The notes beneath the pieces are model-generated. The model ran no database searches. It saw nothing but the letters and a program-made list of their open reading frames with translations, and had not been told where the DNA came from. A DNA stretch of 64,000 bases. It comes from Kumtagia sp964244725 (GTDB lineage Bacteria; Pseudomonadota; Alphaproteobacteria; Rhizobiales; Rhizobiaceae). Where the stretch lies: NCBI GenBank assembly GCA_964244725.1, contig CAXTJQ010000004.1:158747-222746 (forward strand). The letters are read 5' to 3'. Positions 52,424 through 60,043 of the stretch are shown piece by piece; the stretch's first letter is position 1; the number at the start of each line of letters is the position of its first letter. Made by a program: the position numbers and the translations under genes.

Positions 52424-53034
52424 TGCCGGCGCGCGGATCGGCGCCGACGCGCGTCTGGCAGCGCATGCTGTCGGGACGGCGGCTCGACCTGCTCGACCCC
52501 TCGCCGCTCGACATCGAGATCGCCGACATCGCGCACGGCCTCGCGCGGGTCGCGCGGTGGAACGGTCAAACAGCCGGCGACCACGCGTTCTCGGTCGCGC
52601 AGCATTCGCTTCTTGTCGAGACGATCTTCTGCCTGCAAGTTGCTGACGCCCTGCCCGCGCAACGGCTGGCCGCACTGCTGCACGACGCGCCGGAATACGT
52701 CATCGGCGATATGATCTCGCCGTTCAAATCGGTCGTCGGCGGCGATTACAAGGTTGTCGAGGAACGGCTGCAGCGCGCCATCCATCGGCGGTTCGACTTG
52801 CCGGCCCGGCTCGACGAGAAAACGCGCAGGGCGATCAAGCGCGCCGATCAGGTTGCGGCCTACTTCGAAGCGACGGTGCTGGCGGGGTTCTCGACCAGCG
52901 AGGCGACGAAGTTTTTCGGCCGACCGAACGGCGTGACGGCGGAGAAGCTCGATCTAGCGTCGAAACCGGCGAAAGCCGTACAAGTCGAGTTCATAGCAAA
53001 GTCGAAAGCACTTGTAACAGGTCGGCTTTCCTGA
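52423..53034 (+). CDS. HD-domain hydrolase (YfbR-like 5'-nucleotidase family)
   Basis: A 203-aa metal-dependent phosphohydrolase with HD-type ligands: His in FSVAQHSLLVE, the His-Asp pair in LLHDAPEYVIGDM, and the distal Asp in RADQVAAYFEA. The arrangement and the DMISPFK motif resemble YfbR-type deoxyribonucleoside 5'-monophosphatases. The substrate is inferred from homology only. The ATG overlaps the ygfZ stop by one base, so the two are cotranscribed. The 59 bases after it begin a low-GC TA region. Confidence 0.87.
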   Translation: MPARGSAPTRVWQRMLSGRRLDLLDPSPLDIEIADIAHGLARVARWNGQTAGDHAFSVAQHSLLVETIFCLQVADALPAQRLAALLHDAPEYVIGDMISPFKSVVGGDYKVVEERLQRAIHRRFDLPARLDEKTRRAIKRADQVAAYFEATVLAGFSTSEATKFFGRPNGVTAEKLDLASKPAKAVQVEFIAKSKALVTGRLS

Positions 53035-53048
53035 CGATCTTGTTGCAA

Positions 53049-53071
53049 TGTACGTGTCTGAGGCGTACATG
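53049..53071. promoter_or_regulatory. Candidate operator of TacAT-like TA pair
   Basis: ATGTACG-TGTCTGAGG-CGTACAT is a perfect 7-bp inverted repeat, 23 bases before the antitoxin ATG. Its TGTAC half-sites are of the kind bound by ribbon-helix-helix antitoxins. Autoregulation is inferred. Confidence 0.5.
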
Positions 53072-53093
53072 ACAATCAAACAGGATTGTTAAC

Positions 53094-53402
53094 ATGACTT
53101 CTCTGAGCCTTGAACAACCCCAAGCCGACGAACGAAGTTCGGAGCGAATGAATTTCCGCACGAAGCCGCGAATAAAGCACGCTATTCAGAGAGCGGCGGC
53201 GCTGTCCGGTGTTGACGACTCCGTCTTCACCATGAACGCCGCTTATGCCAGTGCGCTTGAGGTCATCCATGCTCATGAGCGAACGATGCTTGATCCTTCC
53301 GACCATTCGGCTTTTTTCGCGGCGCTCGACGCTCCCCCGCCGGCAGGCGAAAAATTGAAAGCGGCATTCGAGCGGCACGAGTCGACAGTCACGTCGAAGT
53401 AA
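53094..53402 (+). CDS. DUF1778 antitoxin (TacA-like)
   Basis: A 102-aa DUF1778 antitoxin. The N-terminus carries a ribbon-helix-helix DNA-binding part (ERMNFRTKPRIKHAIQRAAAL, then GVDDSVFTMNAAYASA). The C-terminal end (LDPSDHSAFFAALDAPPPAGEKLKAAFER) matches the family's toxin-neutralising segment. It lies 9 bases before its GNAT partner. DNA is A+T-richer than the flanking HD and RimK regions, fitting an acquired module. The ATG at 53094 fits. Confidence 0.87.
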   Translation: MTSLSLEQPQADERSSERMNFRTKPRIKHAIQRAAALSGVDDSVFTMNAAYASALEVIHAHERTMLDPSDHSAFFAALDAPPPAGEKLKAAFERHESTVTSK

Positions 53403-53411
53403 ATCCAGATC

Positions 53412-53930
53412 GTGCTTATCGAGCCGCTCGATCCCGGGAAACATGATCGCAGCGGTTTTTCTTGCGGTGTCGAAAGCGTCGACAACTACTTCCGGAAATC
53501 GGCCAACAAACTCGCGAAAGCCGGCAACGCCCGGATCTACGTCATGATGCGCGAAGACGGCGCACTCATTGGCTTTTATTCGATCAATGCGCATGCGGTG
53601 GATTATCGCGATCTCCCGCCGAAATTCGCCAGGACGAGACCAGGTCATGGGATCATTCCCGCGGCCTACCTTTCCATGATCGGCGTGGACCAGCGTCATT
53701 CGGGCAAGGGGTACGGCGGCGACCTGCTTGCGGACGCACTGAAACGTATTGCTAAGGCCGCCGACAACCTGGGCATAGCGGTGGTGCTGCTGGACATACT
53801 CGATGATGGCGATCCGTCCATAATCGCGCGTCGCAAGAAACTGTACCAAAGCTACGGATTTCAACCTTTACCTTCGCAACCGTTAAGAATGTTCCTGACG
53901 ATCGCGGCTATTCAGGCCCCGCTCGCGTGA
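53412..53930 (+). CDS. GNAT-family toxin (TacT/AtaT-like)
   Basis: A 172-aa acetyltransferase toxin. In characterised TA modules such GNATs acetylate the amino group of charged tRNA and stop translation. Visible are GFSCGVESVDNYFRKSANKLAK at the start, the acetyl-CoA loop DQRHSGKGYGGDLL (about 98-111), and a C-terminal tyrosine in YQSYGFQPL that is needed in homologues. The GTG at 53412 follows CCAGATC; no better start exists. It is coupled to the DUF1778 antitoxin. Confidence 0.87.
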   Translation: MLIEPLDPGKHDRSGFSCGVESVDNYFRKSANKLAKAGNARIYVMMREDGALIGFYSINAHAVDYRDLPPKFARTRPGHGIIPAAYLSMIGVDQRHSGKGYGGDLLADALKRIAKAADNLGIAVVLLDILDDGDPSIIARRKKLYQSYGFQPLPSQPLRMFLTIAAIQAPLA

Positions 53931-54444
53931 ACTTCGTCGATTTCAAAGGGGATATTTATTCTGTCCCGCAAGAAAGCTGACTTGTCCGAAGGTGTCCTCT
54001 GGGCGGAAATCTTGAACGATGCTAAACGCTTACCCTTCCGGCTCGGGCCGCTGAAGCAGCCTCGCAGCGGGATTTGCGTCAATTCTTTCCCCCCATTACC
54101 GCGCTCCCTTATCCTTACCCCATCGCTCTCACGGGGACCTCGGTGCGCACCGGGTATCGAGGGGGAGCGGCGGCGCCGGATCGGTGACGCTAACGGTCGC
54201 GTCGCTGGGCGATGAGCCCACAGGTCCGGGCCCGAACCATGGCTCCCCGCGTTAACAACGCGTCCCCGTGGTCGGGCAAGCAAACCGGCGGGCGTGGGAA
54301 ACCGCGCCATGGTAACAAAAATTAGGAAGGCACGGCCCCGAGCCCGCTTCCCGACCTCATCCTGAGCTTGTCGAAGGATCACAATGGCCAGATGCGAAAG
54401 CAGGCGTGGCGACGGGAAAGGACGCGCTCTTGCAAGTCCACAAG
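53931..54444. other. Non-coding region with hairpins and a dispersed repeat motif
   Basis: These 514 bases hold no convincing gene. A minus-strand open frame through the region has no family character and covers repeats. It includes a perfect hairpin CGCGTT-AAC-AACGCG (54248-54262) within a G+C-rich stretch, and TCCTGAGCTTGTCGAAGGA (about 54360-54378), a motif I know as dispersed in many alphaproteobacterial genomes. A structured RNA at about 54110-54290 is possible, but I could match it to no known class. Confidence 0.45.
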
Positions 54445-55908
54445 CTATCTTCCCGGCCGCTCCAGCCGATCGAGAAACCACTGCGTCAGGCGAATCCAGA
54501 CCTCGTCTTTTTCGCCCGTGTCTTCGTAGCCATGGTCGAGGTTGGGATTGTCATTGACCTCGATGACGAAGACGCCGTCGCTGGTTTCCTTGAGGTCGAC
54601 GCCATAGAGGCCGTCGCCGATGCAGCTTGCGGCCTTGACGGCGGTTTCGACGACATGGGCGGGCGCTTCCTTCAGCGTGAAGGTCTTGATCCCGCCCTGG
54701 TCGGGCTTGCCGTTGGCCTTGTGGTTGACGATCTGCCAATGCTTCTTGGCCATCAGGTAGTGGACGGCGAACAGCGGCTGGCCGCCGAGCACGCCGACGC
54801 GCCAGTCATAGTCGGTGGGGATGAATTTCTGCGCGATCAGCAGGTCGGAATGCTCCAGCCACTGCCCGGCCAACGTCTTCATCTCCTCGAAATCCGACGC
54901 CTTCTTGACACCGCGAGAGAAAGACGAGTCGGGGATTTTCAAGACCAGCGGGAAACCCAGCGTGTCGGCGGCGACCTGGAAGTCGGCGGGCCCGGCGATC
55001 ATTACCGTCGGCGGCACCGGCACCTTGTTGAAGGCCATCAGTTCGTTCAGGTAGACCTTGTTGGTGCAGCGGATCATCGACAGCGGATCGTCGATGACGG
55101 GCATGCCCTCCTGCTGCGCGCGGCGCGCGAAACGATAGGTGTGGTTCGAGATCGCGGTGGTTTCGCGGATGAACAACGCGTCGTAGTTGGCAAGCTTGGC
55201 GAGATCGCGCCTGGTGATCGGCTCGACTTCGACGCCCATCTTCTCGGCGATGCGCGCCCAGTGACGCAGCGAGCCGATCTCGGACGGCGCGAGATCCTCG
55301 TTGGGGTTGACCAGGGTCGCGAAGGTATAGCGCGCCGGCGTGCGGGTCTTGGTGTCGCGCCATTCGCGGTTGGTATAGACCTCGAGGCTCTTCAGGAAGC
55401 GCGGTTTCTCGTCCTTGGTCATGCGCGAGAGCGGGTAGAAACCGATCTTGTGGATAGAGGCCCATTGCTCACTGTCCTTGATCACCACTTCGAGCGCCGG
55501 GGCGCGGTACCAGTCGAACAGGAGCTTGGCGAACCTGTCCCAGTGCTTGCTCGGGCCGATGCCAAAGAAAAACGTGACCTTGCCGGGAAACGCGCCGCCG
55601 AGGTCCTTGCGGCATTTGTTCAGCGCGCCTTCGAGTTCGGGCAGCGCGTTCTCGTAGAGCTTGCGCTCCGAAAGATCGATCATGGTCTCCACCGTCGGGA
55701 TGACCTTATGGCCGCGAGAGCCCGCGAGCAGCGAGGCGTAATACCCCCGGCTCTGATAGGCATAGTCGCCCGAGAGATTGATGACCTTCGGCCGCTGACC
55801 GCGAAACAGCGCCGGGTGGGCGAGATACTCTCGGTTGGTGATGATCTTGTGCGGCGTCGCCACCTGATCCAGATCGCTGTTTCGGCCCGTGAGGATGACC
55901 CATGTCAT
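54445..55908 (-). CDS. RLAN-domain RimK-like ATP-grasp ligase
   Basis: A 487-aa ATP-grasp ligase of the RimK superfamily with an extra N-terminal RLAN domain (about 1-160, VINLSGDYAYQSRGYYASLLA). Its ATP-grasp core spans about 190-475: FIRETTAISNHTYRFARRAQ, PTVMIAGPADF, LVLKIPDSSFSRGV, and the metal-binding VFVIEVNDNPNLDHG. Such proteins are predicted to join an amino acid to a carboxylate or peptide. They are known from comparative genomics together with GNAT acetyltransferases and other ligases, but their product is uncharacterised. The GNAT gene lies 58 bases upstream, probably in the same operon. Confidence 0.85.
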   Translation of the reverse strand: MTWVILTGRNSDLDQVATPHKIITNREYLAHPALFRGQRPKVINLSGDYAYQSRGYYASLLAGSRGHKVIPTVETMIDLSERKLYENALPELEGALNKCRKDLGGAFPGKVTFFFGIGPSKHWDRFAKLLFDWYRAPALEVVIKDSEQWASIHKIGFYPLSRMTKDEKPRFLKSLEVYTNREWRDTKTRTPARYTFATLVNPNEDLAPSEIGSLRHWARIAEKMGVEVEPITRRDLAKLANYDALFIRETTAISNHTYRFARRAQQEGMPVIDDPLSMIRCTNKVYLNELMAFNKVPVPPTVMIAGPADFQVAADTLGFPLVLKIPDSSFSRGVKKASDFEEMKTLAGQWLEHSDLLIAQKFIPTDYDWRVGVLGGQPLFAVHYLMAKKHWQIVNHKANGKPDQGGIKTFTLKEAPAHVVETAVKAASCIGDGLYGVDLKETSDGVFVIEVNDNPNLDHGYEDTGEKDEVWIRLTQWFLDRLERPGR

Positions 55909-55966
55909 CGGCGTGTCCGGATTCGATTGGATTCAAAGGCGGCGGCTCGACCGAACGAAAACCTCG

Positions 55967-56464
55967 TCACGAGGACGCCGTTCCCGGGAGGCTGCGGGCA
56001 TCAGCCAAGATCATCGCCTGGGTCGCGAGAGCCTTGGAGAAGCGGATCGCCGCGGCGCCGTCCTCGTAGTAGTCGGGTACGCGTCCGGAGCATCTGTAGC
56101 CGCCTCGCTCGTAGAGCGCGATGGCGCGCCGGTTGTCCGCGCGGACCTCGAGCCGAATCGAATCGGCCCCCCTGCGGCGCGCGGCGTCCTCGGCGGCGAC
56201 CAGCAGCGGCCGGCCGATCCCGGTCTCGCCCGGGGCGGCCGCGATCGAATAGAGCCTGGCATGGCGGCTTCTCGCGCGAAACAGAAGCGCTGCGTAGCCG
56301 GCGATCCGGCCCAACCGTTCGGCGACGAGGATCAAGGCGCTGCGCTTGCCCAGCAAGGTCCGGAACGAGCGCCGCGAGATGCGGTCGCCCGCAAAGACGC
56401 CGGACTCGATCGCCATGAGCGCATCGAGATCGGACTCGCGGGCGGGGCGCGTCATGGCGGACAT
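55967..56464 (-). CDS. GNAT acetyltransferase paired with the RLAN-RimK ligase
   Basis: A 165-aa GNAT-family N-acetyltransferase: RPARESDLDALMAIESGVF at the start, RISRRSFRTLL, then the acetyl-CoA region IAAAPGETGIGRPLLVAAED and a typical end, RLEVRADNRRAIALYERGGY. It resembles RimI-like and MSMEG-type single-domain GNATs. The ATG at 56464 (alternatively 56455) begins MSAMTRPARE. It precedes the RLAN-RimK gene, matching the published association of the two families, so it may acetylate an amino acid or peptide that the ligase uses. Function is inferred. Confidence 0.82.
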   Translation of the reverse strand: MSAMTRPARESDLDALMAIESGVFAGDRISRRSFRTLLGKRSALILVAERLGRIAGYAALLFRARSRHARLYSIAAAPGETGIGRPLLVAAEDAARRRGADSIRLEVRADNRRAIALYERGGYRCSGRVPDYYEDGAAAIRFSKALATQAMILADARSLPGTASS

Positions 56465-56621
56465 ACGCGGCGCTGAACCTTCCCCTGTTCGGCGCCCTGC
56501 GCCATCTCCGGGCCGCCTTCCGTTCGCGGACCGGCACGCGCTATCGCACCGCGATTCGGGCTGAATTGTGTCTGCTTCGCAAGCACGAGGCGGGTTGTTT
56601 CGGCTGACTCCGCCTGACGGT

Positions 56622-57410
56622 TCAGCTCGCTCGGCCGGCCAGCAAGCCACGATAGGCGATGTCGGCGACGCGGGCCAGAACCGTGTCCGTCGCCGAACCC
56701 GCCACCGCGCAGCCATAGCCCTCGTCCAGCCAGAACACCGCCCGCGTATTGCCTTCGCGGAGCAAGCGGAAGCCGGTTTCGCGATCGCCCGGATCACGCG
56801 TAATATAAAGCGAAACGCGATTGCCGGACGCGTCCTCGTACATGAATTGCGCCGCCGAACGCCGGCCGGCAGGGAGCAGCCTGCCGCCGATCAGATGAAG
56901 CCCTTGCGTCGACAGATCGGGCGCCACCAAGGCCATATCCAGCCGTCTGGACAGCCATTGCTGCAAATGGTCCTGCTGATCCGCCCCGACCTCGACCACA
57001 TGCAGTTTCTCGGCGGCATAGATGTTGTGGGCCGCGATCGCGGCGGCGGCCAGGTCGAAGGTCTGCCGATCAACTTCGAACCAGGCCGAGCGGCCGATCA
57101 GCGCTCCGCCGGCCAGGCCGATCGCCAGCAGGAAAACGGCGGCCGCGAATTGCCACCACGTCGGCATCGCGCGTCGGGCGGCGAAGGATCGCGCCTCCAG
57201 CGCGCGCCGGACCCGCGCCGGTATGGGCTCGTCGACGACCCCGGCGACCGCCGCGCGGAGCAGCCCGGCATCGTCCCCGAAGCGCGCCGCGCGCGCGCGC
57301 ATGTCCGGGTTGGCAAGCAGCCACGCCTCGTAGGCGGCGCGCTCTTCGTCGGGAAGTTCTCCGTCGAGGGCGAGGTGGATGTCGCGGTCGTTGAATTGGC
57401 GCATGGTCAT
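56622..57410 (-). CDS. Membrane-anchored anti-sigma factor
   Basis: A 262-aa anti-sigma factor. The cytoplasmic N-domain (about 1-80, FNDRDIHLALDGELPDEERA) is helical and lacks the HxxxCxxC zinc motif. One membrane helix follows at about 86-105 (WWQFAAAVFLLAIGLAGGAL), then a periplasmic domain of about 155 residues. The start ATG at 57410 overlaps the sigma-factor stop in an ATGA, so the two are translated together, the usual way a sigma factor is kept in balance with its inhibitor. The periplasmic trigger is unknown. Confidence 0.87.
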   Translation of the reverse strand: MTMRQFNDRDIHLALDGELPDEERAAYEAWLLANPDMRARAARFGDDAGLLRAAVAGVVDEPIPARVRRALEARSFAARRAMPTWWQFAAAVFLLAIGLAGGALIGRSAWFEVDRQTFDLAAAAIAAHNIYAAEKLHVVEVGADQQDHLQQWLSRRLDMALVAPDLSTQGLHLIGGRLLPAGRRSAAQFMYEDASGNRVSLYITRDPGDRETGFRLLREGNTRAVFWLDEGYGCAVAGSATDTVLARVADIAYRGLLAGRAS

Positions 57411-57925
57411 GGCCCGACCGCCTTGATCGCGCGCCGCCGCGCGCCGGCGTCTAAATGCGCCCGAAGCTCTTCGCGGCCGCGCGAAACGCGCGACATCAGC
57501 GTGCCGGCGGGTACCCCAAGGATTTCCGACGCCTCGGCGTAGGAGAATCCCTCGATCGCCACGACAATAAGGGCCGCCCGGCGCTCGGGACTGATTGCCT
57601 GCAGGGCCTCGAGCACCTCGCGCGAGGCGGCGCTGTCGGCCTGATGCGCGGGAACGGACAACGCTTCCGTCGCCTCGAGCGCCAGCATAGCCGTTTCGCC
57701 GCGGCGGTTGTCCCTGCGGATGCGGTCGAGGAAGATGTGATGCATGATCGTATAGAGCCAGCGGCGCGGGCTGTCGCCCGTGCTCCAATTGTCCAGTTTC
57801 GCCAGCGCCCGTTCGAGGCAATCCTGCACAAGGTCGTCGGCGGCGTCGCGATCGCGCGCCAGCGCCCTCGCATAGCGCCGCAGCCGCGGTATCTCGCCCA
57901 GGATGGCGTTGCGTTTGTCGTCCAT
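57407..57925 (-). CDS. ECF-type RNA polymerase sigma factor
   Basis: A 172-aa extracytoplasmic-function sigma factor with region 2 (about 10-75: YARALARDRDAADDLVQDCL, RRWLYTIMHHIFLDRIRR) and region 4 (about 105-150: EALQAISPERRAALIVVAIE with an HTH in GFSYAEASEILGVPAGTLMS). It directs transcription of a small regulon when its anti-sigma partner releases it. The ATG at 57925 gives the ECF core. An upstream in-frame start at 58057 would add 44 residues of no family character. A promoter-like sequence for ECF factors lies just upstream. Confidence 0.92.
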   Translation of the reverse strand: MDDKRNAILGEIPRLRRYARALARDRDAADDLVQDCLERALAKLDNWSTGDSPRRWLYTIMHHIFLDRIRRDNRRGETAMLALEATEALSVPAHQADSAASREVLEALQAISPERRAALIVVAIEGFSYAEASEILGVPAGTLMSRVSRGREELRAHLDAGARRRAIKAVGP

Positions 57926-57974
57926 GGTCTCCGACGCTCGGAAGGCTTCGTCGTTCGACGGTGCGCTCGATGAT

Positions 57975-58001
57975 GAACGCCCGGACAACCCGCATTCTTC
58001 C
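57975..58001 (-). promoter_or_regulatory. Candidate autoregulatory ECF promoter
   Basis: On the minus strand GGAAG (58001-57997) and CGTTC (57979-57975) are 17 bases apart, close to the GGAAC-N16/17-CGTT pattern of many ECF promoters. It lies 50 bases before the sigma-factor ATG and would let the sigma factor promote its own operon. Confidence 0.4.
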
Positions 58002-58097
58002 GCACCATCAACGAAACTGATCGGTCGATCCACGCTATTCGTTTTCACCCGCGCCATTTCGTCGGTACATCAAGCTTGAAACGAAGGAGCGGCCGCC

Positions 58098-59330
58098 ATG
58101 ACGAGCACCACAATCGCCCCGGCCCGCGCTTACCCATGGCTGATCGTCATCTGCGGATGCCTGATCGCGGCGCTCACGTTCGGCCCGCGATCGGCGATGG
58201 GATTCTTCCAGTTGCCGATGCTGGCCGAGAAGGGCTGGGACCGCACCACTTTCGGCTTCGCGATGGCGTTGCAGAACCTGTTCTGGGGCCTTGGTCTGCC
58301 GCTCTTCGGCGCGATCGCGGATCGCTACGGGACGTGGCGCGTGCTGGCGCTGGGCGGGTTGCTCTACTCGGGCGGACTGCTGACGATGGCGCACGCCAAC
58401 TCCATCGCCGCGCTCGATATCGGCGGCGGCGTCCTGGTCGGGCTGGGCGTCGCGGCCGGATCGTTCTCGATCGTGTTGGCGGCTTTCGCACGCCATACGC
58501 GACCGGAGACGCGGTCATTCGTGTTCGGCATCGGGACGGCGGCGGGCTCGGCCGGGATGTTTCTCTTCGCGCCGATCAGCCAGGGCATGATCGACGCGTT
58601 CGGCTGGTCGTCGACGCTCGTCTATATGGCGCTCGCCATGCTGACGATTCCGCTGCTCGCCATCCCGCTCGTCGGCAGTTCACATGCCGCGCAACGCGGG
58701 CAGGCCTCATTCCAGCAAACGATCGGCCAGGCGCTGCGCGAGGCGTTCGGCCATCGCAGCTACGTCCTGCTGTTCTCGGGCTTCTTCGTCTGCGGCTTCC
58801 AGGTCGCCTTCATCACGGCGCACTTCCCGGCCTATATCCGCGATATCGGCATCCCGGCCAAATACGCCGTGATCGCGCTGGCGCTGATCGGCTTCTTCAA
58901 CATCATCGGATCGCTTGGCGCCGGCGTGATCGGGCAGCATTATTCGAAGCCGATGTTCCTGTCGCTGATCTATATCGGCCGCTCGATCGCGGTGACCGCC
59001 TTCCTGTTGCTGCCGCAGACGCCGGCGAGCGTCGTCATATTCTCCATCGTCATGGGGCTGCTCTGGCTGTCGACCGTGCCGCCGACAAATTCGCTGGTGG
59101 CGATCATGTTCGGCACGCGCCATCTCGGCCTGCTCGGCGGGGTGGTGTTCCTGTCGCACCAGATCGGGTCGTTCCTCGGCGTCTGGCTTGGCGGCTATCT
59201 CTACGACCGTTTCGGCTCCTACGATGCCGTCTGGTGGCTCGGCGTCGCGCTCGGACTGTTCGCGGCGGCGGTGCATTCGCCGATCCGCGAACGGCCGGTC
59301 GAGAGGGCGGGCATGATGGCTGCGGAATAG
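58098..59330 (+). CDS. MFS transporter
   Basis: A 410-aa twelve-helix major facilitator superfamily carrier: AIADRYGTWRVLALGG between helices 2 and 3, and GFFVCGFQVAFITAHFPAYI opening the second half. It resembles the monocarboxylate/oxalate-formate type group (GFFQLPMLAEKGWDRTTFGF at the start). Substrate unknown. The ATG at 58098 is preceded by AAGGAGCGG. It is divergent from the ECF sigma gene across 172 bases, and could belong to its regulon. Confidence 0.9.
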   Translation: MTSTTIAPARAYPWLIVICGCLIAALTFGPRSAMGFFQLPMLAEKGWDRTTFGFAMALQNLFWGLGLPLFGAIADRYGTWRVLALGGLLYSGGLLTMAHANSIAALDIGGGVLVGLGVAAGSFSIVLAAFARHTRPETRSFVFGIGTAAGSAGMFLFAPISQGMIDAFGWSSTLVYMALAMLTIPLLAIPLVGSSHAAQRGQASFQQTIGQALREAFGHRSYVLLFSGFFVCGFQVAFITAHFPAYIRDIGIPAKYAVIALALIGFFNIIGSLGAGVIGQHYSKPMFLSLIYIGRSIAVTAFLLLPQTPASVVIFSIVMGLLWLSTVPPTNSLVAIMFGTRHLGLLGGVVFLSHQIGSFLGVWLGGYLYDRFGSYDAVWWLGVALGLFAAAVHSPIRERPVERAGMMAAE

Positions 59331-59334
59331 ACTT

Positions 59335-59745
59335 TCAGGCGAGATCGGTCTTGGCGAAATCATGGCCCTTGTAAAGGAGCGGAAGAGCGAGCGACTTGGC
59401 GCACGCATAGGAGAAGCAGTCGCCGAAGTTGAGATCGGCGGGATGGCCGACAGCTTTGCCGTAGACGGAAGCGGCGGAAATGGCGCCGCGACCGATCTCG
59501 GGTGTTATGGAAACTTCCTCGATGCCCAAATCCTGAAAAAACATCTCGACGATCTCCGCGGCCGTCTTGATCGCCGATGGCGAACGGCGTGTCTTCATAC
59601 TTCCGCGCGAAGCTGCGAGAACTGCTTCGAATCGAACGATCGGAGATACGTGGAGCTGCCCGCTGTGGCGAAGCTTCGCGACGAGGCCCTCCCATTCCAG
59701 TTCGCGGTTCAGAACCGCAACGACAACCGACGCGTCAACAAACAT
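59335..59745 (-). CDS. vapC: PIN-domain toxin VapC
   Basis: VapC toxins are metal-dependent RNases that cleave tRNA or rRNA. The 136-aa PIN protein has the acidic residues Asp4 (FVDAS), Glu40 (RFEAV) and Asp109 (NFGDCFSYA, with Asp104 beside it). The C-terminal ALPLLYKGHDFAKTDL is typical of this toxin group. Its ATG overlaps the VapB stop by one base on the minus strand. It is convergent with the MFS gene, 4 bases apart. Confidence 0.92.
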   Translation of the reverse strand: MFVDASVVVAVLNRELEWEGLVAKLRHSGQLHVSPIVRFEAVLAASRGSMKTRRSPSAIKTAAEIVEMFFQDLGIEEVSITPEIGRGAISAASVYGKAVGHPADLNFGDCFSYACAKSLALPLLYKGHDFAKTDLA

Positions 59746-59990
59746 CAGTCTTCATAAAGTTCATCGCTGAACTTCTTCATGTCAAAGTTTGGGTCCGGAG
59801 GTCCAAGCTCGTCTCGTAGCCGTTTTTGAAGCATGACAATCCGCTGCATGAACGGCGTTTCGGCGCGCCTTCGCGTGAGTTCGTTGGTCAGCGCCTGGCG
59901 CACGGCCTCGGTCTTGCTGCGGGCGCCTGTGACGCTCTGCAGTTCGATGGCCAAGGCATCGACTACGTCGTCGCGAATATAAAGCGGCAC
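59745..59990 (-). CDS. vapB: Antitoxin VapB
   Basis: The antitoxin of the downstream VapC. The 81-aa protein starts at the GTG at 59990: IRDDVVDALAIELQSVTG is the N-terminal DNA-binding part, followed by SKTEAVRQALTNELTRR and an acidic C-terminus (FDMKKFSDELYED) that blocks the toxin. I prefer this GTG to an ATG at 60035, because it has a very good AAAGGATG ribosome binding site and homologues begin here. The upstream frame would be formed by operator DNA. Family: Rv0623-type. Confidence 0.85.
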   Translation of the reverse strand: MPLYIRDDVVDALAIELQSVTGARSKTEAVRQALTNELTRRRAETPFMQRIVMLQKRLRDELGPPDPNFDMKKFSDELYED

Positions 59991-60003
59991 AATCGCATCC
60001 TTT

Positions 60004-60033
60004 GAATATTCAAATACCACAATATGAATATTC
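60004..60033 (-). promoter_or_regulatory. Candidate VapB operator (two GAATATTC palindromes)
   Basis: The perfect 8-base palindrome GAATATTC occurs at 60004-60011 and again at 60026-60033, 22 bases apart (about two helix turns). It lies 14 bases or more upstream of the vapB GTG, in an A+T-rich stretch. VapBC complexes typically bind such paired palindromes. Confidence 0.65.
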
Positions 60034-60043
60034 ACGCAATGTC

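Noticed and set aside
54110..54290. tRNA, SRP RNA, RNase P RNA or tmRNA in the structured non-coding tract
   Set aside because: None of the conserved cores (T-loop GTTCGA, SRP AGGGAGCA-type loop, RNase P conserved blocks) is present on either strand.
53912..54481. 189-aa minus-strand open frame
   Set aside because: It crosses hairpins and a dispersed repeat motif, with no conserved domain and poor start; treated as non-coding.
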